Shown one piece after another: positions 1-6,865 of a stretch of 12,062 nt of DNA. Below the pieces are notes generated by a model. The model was given only the letters and a program-made list of their open reading frames with translations. It was not told the origin of the DNA and searched no databases. Source of the DNA: Thalassiosira profunda (lineage: Eukaryota > Bacillariophyta > Thalassiosirophyceae > Thalassiosirales > Thalassiosiraceae); NCBI GenBank assembly GCA_036939355.1, contig JALLAP010000566.1, positions 1 through 12,062 on the forward strand, written 5' to 3'. The position numbers were made by a program, and so were the translations under genes. Every line of letters begins with the position of its first letter. Positions within the stretch are counted from its first letter, which is position 1.

Positions 1-286
1 AGAGGGATCCGCCACCGTCCACGTCGATGATGGCGAATGTGGCGTCGGCGTTTCGATGGACGGAGGCGAGGTCGTCGTCAAAGTTGTCGGCAGCTTTTAG
101 GGTAGTTGTTGTCTTGGGCGCTTTGTTTGCAGGGGTCGAAATGGCAATGGCATTGCACGACGGCGTAGCAGATGCCGAGGTTGTTCGTTGCTGCACCGCC
201 GACGGTACGAATGCCATGGCGCCATTGTTGGCGATGCAGGCAGCGCAGACGAGCGGAAGGGCCGTGGCAGACTTGAATAGATGCAT
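1..286 (-). CDS. Plastid-targeted EF-hand protein, 5' part (runs off left edge)
   Basis: Read on the minus strand from the ATG at 286-284, the frame stays open to the window edge and gives 95 residues. Residues 1-25 form a signal peptide (MHLFKSATAL, then a hydrophobic Leu/Val/Cys/Ala stretch) ending in GAMA. FVPS follows directly, so the junction A25-F26-V27-P28 matches the ASAFAP-type motif of heterokont plastid preproteins. Residues 30-65 are rich in Ser, Thr, Ala, Lys and Pro, as expected of a transit peptide. The mature part begins to look like an EF-hand: helix residues ending in FAII, then loop DVDGGGSL with calcium ligands D88, D90 and S94; loop position 5 is Gly. The likely role is a calcium-binding protein of the complex plastid. 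Enzyme domains could follow to the left, so the full function is unknown. Targeting is an inference from the motif; the EF-hand call rests on one partial loop. Confidence 0.72.
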   Translation of the reverse strand, partial: MHLFKSATALPLVCAACIANNGAMAFVPSAVQQRTTSASATPSCNAIAISTPANKAPKTTTTLKAADNFDDDLASVHRNADATFAIIDVDGGGSL

Positions 287-681
287 GTTGGCGTCGAAAT
301 AGAGTGCATGTAGTCGAGAGGCACAAGCAAGGTCATGTTCCTCGCGCTCCTCTCCGGTCTCTCGTCTCTCTCTTCCGCCTCCGCCGGCCAGAGAGGGTAC
401 TTACGTACTATCTAACTGCGGTACATACGTCACACCTCACACCTCACACACCTCACCCGACCTCGCCTCCTCGCGCGGGTGTGTGTGGTGTGGGTGCCCG
501 GCGCTGATGGCGGCGAGGCTCCTCTCTATCTCGGCATTCCGATCCTCCCTACACGTCCATTCGACAAAACATGTTGCCGTCTGGCTCGGGGCGCTGCCCG
601 GTCCAAATTCGAGCAAGCACGCGCATGTTGTGATGTGCTTTCGACGGACGAGCGTCTTCTAGCATAGAAGCAAGGTAGACA
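287..681. promoter_or_regulatory. Shared divergent promoter region between EF-hand and cyclic phosphodiesterase genes
   Basis: This 395-bp gap separates two divergently transcribed starts (286 minus, 682 plus), so both 5' UTRs and core promoters should lie here. No TATA box is convincing. It contains a CA/CT-rich block at 431-457 and a GT-rich block at 477-496 that are imperfect reverse complements separated by about 20 bp. Short plus-strand ORFs in it show no protein-like features. Confidence 0.4.
431..496. repeat. Imperfect inverted repeat of CACACC / GGTGTG tracts
   Basis: The left arm at 431-457 repeats CACCTCACA-like units and ends CACACACCTCACCC. The right arm at 477-496 reads GGGTGTGTGTGGTGTGGGTG, largely complementary to the left arm. 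It lies in the divergent promoter. It could be a hairpin or simply low-complexity sequence. Confidence 0.35.
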
Positions 682-1497
682 ATGGCGCCAACCGCTCCGT
701 CTTCATCGGCTGCCAAATTTGCGCACGCATTCTCGGGGATAAGCGTGTGGCTCGAGCCTGATCCGTCGCAGACGTCTCTGCTGGTGAAGGAGATGGAGCA
801 CATGAGGCAGCGGTGCGGTGGGGTGGAGGCGGGGATGCACGAGTTGGTGCCGCACTGCACGCTTCTGTACAACACGTCCTTCCCAAATGTCGACAGGTGT
901 TCATTGCAAAACAAAAGTGACGTCAAGAGTCAGAGACAGCAAGGCGTCGAGCTCCTACGCCGATGTCTCGAGTTATACCGCAGCCGCCGAAACGATTGCA
1001 CATCACCTTCATCCTCAGAGATGTCATGCAACACTGCAAATCTGAAGTTGCGGCCAACGTCGCACTTCTACTTTCCTTATCCCAAAAGTGCGGACAACGG
1101 AAAGGGCTTTGGCTGCGCGATATCCCTCTTGATATTGGAAACGACGCCGGAATTGAGCGCGCTGCACGACGTTGTAAAGAGAGTCTTTCCACCGGACGAA
1201 CGGCACAGCGGTGCCAGTGAAGGGAGCGACGGCAATAGCAATGCGGAGGGGGTGAAATTTCAACCGCACGTGGCGTTGGTATACGCACCGGAAGGCCACG
1301 AAAGTGTGCTCAGCGGATGGCTTGAGGAACGGACGAAGCAACTCGAGAATGAGAAGAGGTATTTGCAGTGGACGTCGAATGCAAACGGCACAGCAGCAGA
1401 AGCTGCGTGGGATGCAAAGTACCTTTCCGTTTGGTTAACCGAAGGACCGTTGGAAGAGTGGTATCCCATTGCCAAAGTCGATCTTCTATCGCCGTAG
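682..1497 (+). CDS. Cyclic phosphodiesterase-like protein (2H phosphoesterase superfamily)
   Basis: A 271-residue uninterrupted ORF; the start ATG lies in a good context (GACAATGG). It resembles the plant and yeast cyclic phosphodiesterases, which open ADP-ribose 1'',2''-cyclic phosphate, a by-product of tRNA splicing. The family signature is two H-x-T/S motifs. The first is VPHCTLLY, with H58 and T60. The second is FQPHVALVY, with H196, but Ala198 stands where Thr or Ser is usual. An N-terminal strand SGISVWLEP (18-26) and a C-terminal strand YLSVWLTEG (247-255) match the start and end of the 2H fold. At 271 residues it is longer than the Arabidopsis enzyme (about 180). The extra length sits in hydrophilic insertions around residues 72-118 and 172-190. 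No targeting signal is evident, so a cytosolic or nuclear site is likely. Family assignment is fairly sure; the substrate is inferred. Confidence 0.8.
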   Translation: MAPTAPSSSAAKFAHAFSGISVWLEPDPSQTSLLVKEMEHMRQRCGGVEAGMHELVPHCTLLYNTSFPNVDRCSLQNKSDVKSQRQQGVELLRRCLELYRSRRNDCTSPSSSEMSCNTANLKLRPTSHFYFPYPKSADNGKGFGCAISLLILETTPELSALHDVVKRVFPPDERHSGASEGSDGNSNAEGVKFQPHVALVYAPEGHESVLSGWLEERTKQLENEKRYLQWTSNANGTAAEAAWDAKYLSVWLTEGPLEEWYPIAKVDLLSP

Positions 1498-1590
1498 TAC
1501 CCACATGCCACGCGGTATCTTTTGCATCTTTGGTGCTTTACATTACTGATAAGGGTTACATATGTGCATCTCACCAATCTCTTGTGTTCG

Positions 1591-2217
1591 TTAGCTTCGG
1601 GCTCTGTGCAGATTGGCCCTGATCCCGCCCAAGTGGGCAGGATGAATCAACTGCCTGCTGAATGGGCAATGATGCATATCAGTCTCCTCCACCGCCGTCC
1701 TCCAATCCCAACCCTCGGATACGAATTCACGTGTGTTGCGGGAGGCATTGTGCATTAGCTCCTCCTTGGAGGCGTGCAGCTTGGCGCGGACTTGAGGCGA
1801 GTAGGATCGGTGGGAGGGGATGGGCACGACCTTCACGGAGGGGTCCAGCGACACTCGGCGCGGGCGGCGTGGCTTGGGCGCTTGGACGTCGGTTTCGGAC
1901 GCGGAGCTGACGTCGGACAGGGAGACCAGCGACGGCGGATTGGATACGAGGTATCCTGGGATATCGCCGCCCGGCGAATCTCGATCGAGCTTGAGGGGCT
2001 CGAGGTACGGCGCCGGCAGCCCTTGGCTCTCTTGGGGCAAATCCGGCCTCGCCTGTCGCTTCCGGCTCGCGTCGCGTATCTTGTCGTGAATGGAGGCATT
2101 TGTGAAGTTGGGTTCGTAGATGCCGAGGCGGAAGAGGAAGCGGCTGCGGATGGCGTCGCCCTCGTCCCTCCCGGCGAGCGACGGACGAAAGGACAGCGAT
2201 GGGCGGACGATAGCCAT
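1591..2217 (-). CDS. Unknown protein with C-terminal EGWDWR module
   Basis: A 208-residue ORF on the minus strand. I chose the ATG at 2217-2215 because of its strong context (TCAACCATGGCT); an in-frame start 14 codons upstream exists but is weaker. The N-terminus has FLFRLGIYEP (27-36). The middle is Pro/Ser/Asp-rich and probably disordered. Residues 120-181 form the conserved-looking part: RRVSLDPSVKVVPIP, then SYSPQVRAKL, then RNTREFVSEGWDWRTAVEE. I recall similar modules (V-x-V-x-P-I-P ... Y-S ... R-N-x-x-E-F ... G-W-D-W-R) from diatom hypothetical proteins, but cannot search to confirm. RRVSL (120-124) fits the R-R-x-S-hydrophobic consensus of basophilic kinases. It is close to, but not, the RVxF phosphatase-1 docking motif, since Leu replaces Phe. 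Its 3' end lies 93 bp from the convergent phosphodiesterase stop. Function unknown. Confidence 0.68.
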   Translation of the reverse strand: MAIVRPSLSFRPSLAGRDEGDAIRSRFLFRLGIYEPNFTNASIHDKIRDASRKRQARPDLPQESQGLPAPYLEPLKLDRDSPGGDIPGYLVSNPPSLVSLSDVSSASETDVQAPKPRRPRRVSLDPSVKVVPIPSHRSYSPQVRAKLHASKEELMHNASRNTREFVSEGWDWRTAVEETDMHHCPFSRQLIHPAHLGGIRANLHRARS

Positions 2218-2831
2218 GGTTGATTGGGATTTGTGAGCAATCGTCCCTGGTCGACACATGGTGTGTGTGTATCTAGTCAGTAGTTTGGGACGTCAAAGAT
2301 CTTGATTCGTCGCGAGATCTTCGGATTGTCGTTATTGCAATTCTCGGCGTATCAACACCGGGAAAGAGGAGAGGATGCTATGGAATCATCGTTCGCCTCG
2401 GTCTCAGTCCATTCACCTCGATTGTTGGAGTCGCTCGCCTCGTTGCATTCACCTTAACCCGAGCACCAAGGTAGCGACGCCCGCGAGGGATCTTGGCCTC
2501 GTGGCGCCCGCCAACTCCGTGCATCTGCAACTCATCCAAATCTTTTCTGGCACCCCCAATCTATCTTGGAAACGTGAGGTGGAGGCGAGCCACTCGGAAG
2601 CTTTCGGAGAGGCGTCAAGCAAAAAAGTGAGAGGTGTGCAGCTGCGCGCTGCGAAGGTACCCCTGAATCTTTTCGTGATCACGCGTGGCTATCAGTGACT
2701 CACCAAGCAAAAAAAGCTACATACGATAACAACACAAAGAGGCCTCAACGATCAACGAGGCGGGTGAACCTTCGACATCACTGGTGGCGTCGCTTTGTCT
2801 CTCTAAAGCATCGCCTAGTATTGCAGGGGCC
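2218..2831. promoter_or_regulatory. Divergent intergenic region, no supported gene
   Basis: This 614-bp stretch separates the minus-strand EGWDWR protein from the small plus-strand RGWDAGV protein, so it should carry both promoters and 5' UTRs. A 107-codon plus-strand ORF (2375-2698) shows no domain or composition that supports it. TCGCCTCG followed by CATTCACCT occurs twice between about 2394 and 2456. The last bases before the start at 2832 (TATTGCAG) resemble a splice acceptor, so a 5'-UTR intron is possible but unproven. Confidence 0.4.
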
Positions 2832-3128
2832 ATGAGATCCCGAGTCATACACCAAGCCCTCCGTCGACGAGCGCCGTCGGCGTCGATGCCATCATCGGCT
2901 GCACCCCCGTCAACATCGCCATCACCGCGATGCACAATCCAAATAATACAACAGCGACAAGCGGCGCTGCAGCAACGTCTCTTTTCCACCAACGCCGTGC
3001 GGCTGGCGAGGGCGGCGCTGGGGGTGGAGGGATGCACGTCGGCCCTGTCCCTTATCGGGGGAGTTGCAGTCGAGCCGAATCTGCCGAGGGGATGGGACGC
3101 GGGCGTGACGGACGACGACGGTGGATAG
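2832..3128 (+). CDS. Small, probably mitochondrial RGWDAGV protein, copy A
   Basis: A 98-residue ORF from the first in-frame ATG (GGGGCCATGAGA); the frame is open upstream but only from a GTG at 2784. Residues 1-50 contain no Asp or Glu, carry many Arg, Ser and Ala, and end in QQRLFST (47-53). R-L-F-S fits a mitochondrial processing peptidase site, so I infer matrix import. The remaining part of about 46 residues contains RAALGVEG (60-67), a short hydrophobic stretch, then RGWDAGV (86-92) and a terminal TDDDGG. Copy B on the opposite strand (3910-4245) shares RAAL, EG, RGWDAGV and the acidic, glycine-containing end, in the same order and spacing. I do not recognise the family. A short mature peptide with an acidic tail might be a complex subunit or an assembly factor, but nothing here shows that. 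Confidence 0.62.
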   Translation: MRSRVIHQALRRRAPSASMPSSAAPPSTSPSPRCTIQIIQQRQAALQQRLFSTNAVRLARAALGVEGCTSALSLIGGVAVEPNLPRGWDAGVTDDDGG

Positions 3129-3909
3129 CAGTGGTCGATGGGGGCGGCTACACGACACATTTAGAGGGATGAGAGGTAGTATTGACACGTGCATTGGCGC
3201 CAACTGGTCAGTAAAAAAGGATGGTAGAGATGAAAGAGGATGGCGCTCTACAAGAGGACGGGCAACACCAGCAACTTTGCTGGTGATTTGGCGTCGAGGG
3301 AGCCGATAGTGCAAGGGAAGATTTTCTAGGGGATATCAATAGAGAAAAGAGGGTTTCGATAACTGTAAGTTTGCATCTCTATTAGTTTACCGCACCTTTG
3401 ATGGCCAAAAAGAGAAAGAAAGTGTGTTAGCGACGGAAGCATTGGCTTTGCAACAAAATCGCGACATCAATGTCCCTCAGAAGGAAGTCGGTAAATAGGT
3501 TTATCCACACACGCATTCAGACAATTGATAGAATAGGTAATAGTGGTTTCCTCATTGGGCGCTGGTTTGCAACAGTGCTGTTGTTCCAGGCGACTTACCA
3601 TGCCGTGCATTCAGCCAATTCCGGTATTGGCCCGACCTCATTCGTCTATCTTTCTATTCCTCTACTGAGCGCCCGTTCAAGAAGCACCTTCTTCATTATC
3701 TATTTTTCATTCCCCGGCAAAGAACAACAAGCACAGATGCAATTGTTGAGAGTCAGTTCGACCGAATGGATTGCGGGGCATCTACTAACTGAGATCATAA
3801 TAAAATGGCCAGGAAAACGAAGAAGAAGTAGAAGAGTGAGCCAATCACAACCAACAAGTGACAGGCATTCGCCAAGATCTCCGTAGCCGAAAAACTTACA
3901 CACTGACAC
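3129..3909. other. Convergent intergenic region between the two RGWDAGV genes
   Basis: This 781-bp region lies between two stop codons that face each other, so it should hold both 3' UTRs. It is more AT-rich than the flanking genes. It contains a compact hairpin at 3266-3285. A 138-codon plus-strand ORF (3470-3886) is open, but has no recognisable domain and no support beyond its length. No tRNA or other RNA gene was recognised. Confidence 0.4.
3266..3285. repeat. Perfect hairpin downstream of copy A
   Basis: CACCAGCA (3266-3273) and TGCTGGTG (3278-3285) are exact reverse complements separated by ACTT. This gives an 8-bp stem with a four-base loop, 138 bp after the copy A stop codon and probably within or just past its 3' UTR. 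Confidence 0.5.
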
Positions 3910-4245
3910 TTACGTTCCGTCCTCGTCCTCCACGGCCACGCCCGCATCCCACCCTCGTAACAGCGCCTCCTCCCCCTCTCCCTCCAACATCAAGGCGTAT
4001 CGCAGCGACGACCCCTCGCACGCCAGCGCCGCCCGCAGGGTTGATTGATGGGTTTGCGATCGCAACGTCGAGGAGAGGGCCCGTCGCGACAGCGTTGCAG
4101 ATTGGGACGTCGACTCTATCAAATTGCGCGAGGCAGTATTTGCAGTAGCGGAGGGCGGTATTCTAAACGGCGCGGAGGCGTGTTGCGGGCGGGACGGGCG
4201 GCGCAGTAGCAGCCGCGCCATCGCGGCGCCTGGTCGGCCGTTCAT
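3910..4245 (-). CDS. Small, probably mitochondrial RGWDAGV protein, copy B
   Basis: A 111-residue ORF from the first in-frame ATG (4245-4243, context TCAAAAATGAAC). A second ATG at 4221-4219 (MARLLLRRPSRP) would give 103 residues and matches the start of copy A better. The N-terminal half is Arg/Ser/Ala-rich and nearly free of acidic residues, with SRRALSST (53-60) as a plausible mitochondrial cleavage region. The C-terminal part contains RAALACEG (71-78), an acidic hinge, RGWDAGV (97-103) and VEDEDGT at the end. The order and the ending correspond to copy A (2832-3128). The stop TAA overlaps GTAAGT, which could be a splice donor. Copy A ends at the equivalent residue without splicing, so I keep the unspliced end. 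Function unrecognised. Confidence 0.6.
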   Translation of the reverse strand: MNGRPGAAMARLLLRRPSRPQHASAPFRIPPSATANTASRNLIESTSQSATLSRRALSSTLRSQTHQSTLRAALACEGSSLRYALMLEGEGEEALLRGWDAGVAVEDEDGT

Positions 4246-4585
4246 TTTTGATGGAGGGGTGCACCTTGCAGCTATCAGCGCTGAGCACGCTTTGCAACGC
4301 CGCTGCGGCGAGGCGCTTCTGACGACACGCAGGAGATTGCGCCGGTCGAACGATGGCACACCGCGCCTCTAGAGTCGAGGCGAGGGCAAGGAGCAACGGG
4401 GCGGTGGGATGGGCGGGCGGGCGCAGGGGCTCTTCCCTCTTCTCCTAAGCTCCTTTGCTTTGCGGTCGGACGAAGGACTGACAGTCAAGAACTGAGAACG
4501 TTAGTGACATAAAGAAAAGCAAGAGGTGAGGGGTTGCAAACCATGCCACTTCCGCCGCGCATTGCCCCTCGAACAACAAAGCAGC
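4246..4585. promoter_or_regulatory. Divergent promoter region between copy B and the membrane-protein gene
   Basis: This 340-bp gap lies between the divergent starts at 4245 (minus) and 4586 (plus). It contains a G-rich tract around 4398-4432 (GGGCGGGCGGGCGCAGGGG) and a CT-rich tract next to it. No TATA box is evident. An upstream ORF starts inside it at 4543. Confidence 0.4.
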
Positions 4586-4647
4586 ATGCCCGCCACCCAC
4601 TACCACTACCCATCACCGACAGCGGCGCCCGCCGCCGGCGACCCTGA
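4543..4647 (+). other. Upstream ORF overlapping the start of the membrane-protein gene
   Basis: An ATG at 4543 in good context (AAACCATGCC) opens a 34-codon frame that ends at TGA 4645-4647. It is out of frame with, and overlaps, the main start at 4586. If it lies in the transcript it would reduce initiation at 4586; if transcription starts downstream of 4543 it is irrelevant. The peptide is Arg/Pro-rich and probably has no function of its own. Confidence 0.35.
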
Positions 4648-5329
4648 CGCCGAGCTGGCCGTCGACGGTGGCACCCTCGAGCTCGAGGACGAGACCTCCC
4701 TCTCGTGCCTCTGCTCGCCCCTCCTCCTCCGTGGCGGCGGCGACGACGACCACGCCGCCATACACTCGTCGTCGCTCATGACCGAAACCGTCGTGGAGCA
4801 GACGCCGCTTTCCGACGGATCTATGGGCGTCAAGGCCACGACGATCACGCCCCATCCCAACGGCTACCGCGATCTGAAAATCGAGCACTTCGTCGTGCCC
4901 GTCGCCCAGGTGAAGCTGGGGGCGATCGACGCTGTCCAGGGCTCGCCGCCTCCGGGCCACGAGTACCTCACGAAAGTGGAATATCGCGTCTTGTCGCCAG
5001 GATTGGAGCTGGAGCGGCCCGACGACGACATGTCGACGGTGTACACCGCCCCGGCTCCCAGAGGAGACGCCTCGTCCGTGATTAGCACTCGCCGGAGGAG
5101 GAAGAGGCGAAAGAAACGAACTCCTCAAACGCTGTGTTTCGTGACCACAGTCTTCGCCCTCGTGGCGATGGCCATGGTGGTGGCGCTGGCGAGGGACGGA
5201 AGCAATCATTACTCGCCCGACAAAGAAGCGGACGGGGACGGAGATTTTGGCAAGAACGAAACGGAGAACTCCACGATGGTCGATCCGGAGCCAAATGCCA
5301 CCAAAGCAATGATGTTTGCTCTGGAGTAG
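4586..5329 (+). CDS. Single-pass membrane protein with glycosylatable C-terminal tail
   Basis: A 247-residue protein from the first in-frame ATG; the frame extends further upstream only from a GTG. Residues 1-168 are hydrophilic and lack a signal peptide. They include an acidic Asp/Glu stretch (21-36), PNGYRDLKIEHFVVPVAQVK (91-110) and EYLTKVEYRVLSPG (126-139). A very basic cluster RRRRKRRKKR (169-178) directly precedes one hydrophobic helix (about 182-202, TLCFVTTVFALVAMAMVVALA). The tail of about 45 residues is acidic and carries three N-glycosylation sequons (N224-E-T, N228-S-T, N237-A-T). Positive residues on the N side predict a type II topology, with the N-terminus cytosolic and the short tail in the secretory lumen or outside. 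I do not recognise the family. It may be a diatom-lineage protein acting as an anchor or adaptor, but nothing here shows that. Confidence 0.68.
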   Translation: MPATHYHYPSPTAAPAAGDPDAELAVDGGTLELEDETSLSCLCSPLLLRGGGDDDHAAIHSSSLMTETVVEQTPLSDGSMGVKATTITPHPNGYRDLKIEHFVVPVAQVKLGAIDAVQGSPPPGHEYLTKVEYRVLSPGLELERPDDDMSTVYTAPAPRGDASSVISTRRRRKRRKKRTPQTLCFVTTVFALVAMAMVVALARDGSNHYSPDKEADGDGDFGKNETENSTMVDPEPNATKAMMFALE

Positions 5330-5839
5330 CGGCGCGTATCTATTGGTACACTGTACATTAGTCTCGTCAGAGGGCGACTGGAATTGAAATGATAGCAGCA
5401 ACGAAAATGGCGTGCTTTGTCAGCGATGTAACGGAAGTTTGTTTCTCTGGGCTTCTCGTATGCCCTCTCACTGCTTCCAAAAAGAGGTATTGCTGTGCCA
5501 TATGAGTAACAGGTGGCATTTGCCTAAATGATGAATATAAACATTGCCACAGCACATCATCGGTCCTCATATCTTGATTGGTGTCTTGCTTCCTTTTCCT
5601 TTGAGATTCAGGTAAAAACAATCTTGGAAAAACCGGCCTGAATGTATGCAAGAAGGTGCTGGGTATCCAATGTGCACAGTATTCGGCCGGCGACACAAAC
5701 CCCGGCTTTCATCGCAAATCATTGCCTGCAAGTTTGACTGCCACCTCCCCAGTCCAAGCCTGGCAAAACAACTCCCAACCGCCACGCATCACCATTGGGC
5801 GCCAAAACACGCCCCGTCGCCCCCGAGAGGCACCAAAGC
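5330..5839. other. Intergenic region, no gene seen
   Basis: About 510 bp between the membrane-protein stop and the 3' end of the 5S rRNA gene. It should hold the 3' UTR of the membrane-protein gene. The minus-strand ORFs here (109 and 72 codons) have no recognisable domains and look like chance. No tRNA was found. Confidence 0.4.
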
Positions 5840-5843
5840 AAAA
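5840..5843 (-). terminator. RNA polymerase III terminator of the 5S rRNA gene
   Basis: On the minus strand the 5S 3' end GTTGTTC is followed at once by TTTT, the normal RNA polymerase III termination signal. The position supports the assigned 3' end. Confidence 0.7.
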
Positions 5844-5957
5844 GAACAACACCAGGGATTCCAACGTGGTCCCCCACCGTAGTACTAACCTGGCCCGACA
5901 GTGCTTAACTTCGCTGAGCAGACGGGAAGCGGTGCTGTCACTGTGGTATGGTCGTTC
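5844..5957 (-). rRNA. 5S ribosomal RNA gene
   Basis: Read on the minus strand, the sequence matches eukaryotic 5S rRNA along its whole length: GACCATACCAC near the 5' end, then CACCGCTTCCCGTCTGCTCA, GAAGTTAAGC, GTCGGGCCAGGTTAGTACT, ACGGTGGGGGACCACG and GGAATCCCTGGTG. The expected helices form. Helix I pairs GAACGAC with GTTGTTC (one G-U pair), helix II pairs CAGTG with CACTG, helix III pairs CGCT with AGCG, and helix V pairs CCAGG with CCTGG. These pairs differ from animal 5S in a compensatory way, which argues for a working gene. The stretch GGTTAGTACTACGGTGGGGGACC corresponds to the internal promoter (C box). The length of 114 nt is slightly below the usual 117-121, so the exact ends may be off by a few bases. 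It is the only 5S copy in the window and no 18S, 28S or spacer is nearby, so it is a dispersed gene. Confidence 0.93.
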
Positions 5958-5979
5958 CTGAAGGGTTGATCGCGCTGAA

Positions 5980-5985
5980 TTTTAT
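5980..5985 (-). promoter_or_regulatory. TATA-like box upstream of the 5S rRNA gene
   Basis: ATAAAA on the minus strand lies at -28 to -23 relative to the inferred 5S start at 5957. Plant 5S genes use a TATA-like element at about -28, so this position is suggestive. Function is inferred from spacing only. Confidence 0.45.
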
Positions 5986-6865
5986 GAACTCTATTTTTGT
6001 CGGACGAAACGACACGGAATACCGTTCCCACAAGTCACAAGACTCCCTAACTCTCGAAATGAGATGCACGTCCGAGAGACGGTAAAGTTCAAGTCAGCCT
6101 GAAATTGCACCAGCTGGTCCTTGGCGATCGTGATTCATACACGTCACGTACAGAATTATCGCCGACAGCTGGCCTTCCGCCGGACTTTTGGGAGTTGAAG
6201 AGACACACGGCATCAAATGATATCTCATGCGACATATTTTTTGTTAAGTGCCATCGACGCATGCTTTTTCGCGGGGAAACCGCCTCGCCTTTTTTGCGTG
6301 CATTTTTGCTTGACTTCGACCAGCCGGCGCGAGGGCCGCTGTAGCGGTGCGTAAATCGGTTTAGGAAATTTTGCGTCGGACTTTGTGGGAGAACGTAAAT
6401 TTGTAGGCCAGCTGGAAATTTGACGCGACTTTTCGTTGGCCAGCTGTCTTTTCTAAGAATTCATAACTAGATACCACGGAGGAATTAAGTGGGTCCTAGC
6501 TCCAACTGTATGTCTCCTCGCCTAAATGCATTTGCCCACCCTTTGCAGGTTGGCCCCTTGCTTTGCCGTGCTTTTTCACGCGCAGTGCTCGCTAGCTTTG
6601 TGCGCTGTTTGTCGCCCCTCTCTCCCGCCCACAACCAAGAGGCAAGAGGAAGCAGAAGGCAACCCCGCGGCCCCTCGCCCCTCTCCTCGCGGCTGTCAAA
6701 CCGAACGAACTGGTCTTGGGAACGCTTCTTCATCGCATTGTTCTCCTTTGAGCCCAAGTTCAAGGGGCCGTGCTCACAACCACGGCGTTGCAAAGGGCAT
6801 ACACTACTCTTCAACTCTACTTGCAATCTGCCTGAATTCACAAGAAGCGTTCTGCCCCCTGCTCC
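5986..6865. promoter_or_regulatory. Upstream region of the MYB gene with CAGCTG cluster
   Basis: About 880 bp between the 5S upstream box and the MYB start codon. The E-box palindrome CAGCTG occurs four times within 336 bp (6111-6116, 6166-6171, 6409-6414, 6441-6446); the last two are both preceded by GGC. From about 6490 onward the sequence is C/T-rich and probably includes the 5' UTR. Upstream ATGs at about 6510 and 6526 are present. ORFs here on both strands show no protein-like features. Confidence 0.4.

Noticed and set aside
2375..2698. 107-codon plus-strand ORF in the divergent region
   Set aside because: No domain or protein-like composition; it contains a short nucleotide repeat typical of noncoding DNA.
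2717..3160. 147-codon minus-strand ORF antisense to copy A
   Set aside because: It is a shadow of the plus-strand gene, which has a homologue in copy B; this strand has none.
3470..3886. 138-codon plus-strand ORF between the two RGWDAGV genes
   Set aside because: It has no recognisable domain, lies in probable 3' UTR sequence, and is within chance length. Transcript data could revive it.
3912..3917. GTAAGT at the end of copy B as a functional splice donor
   Set aside because: The best downstream acceptor leads to an immediate stop, and copy A ends at the equivalent residue without splicing.
6451..6462. TTCTAAGAATTC as a heat-shock element
   Set aside because: The TTC and GAA units are not at the required two-base spacing.
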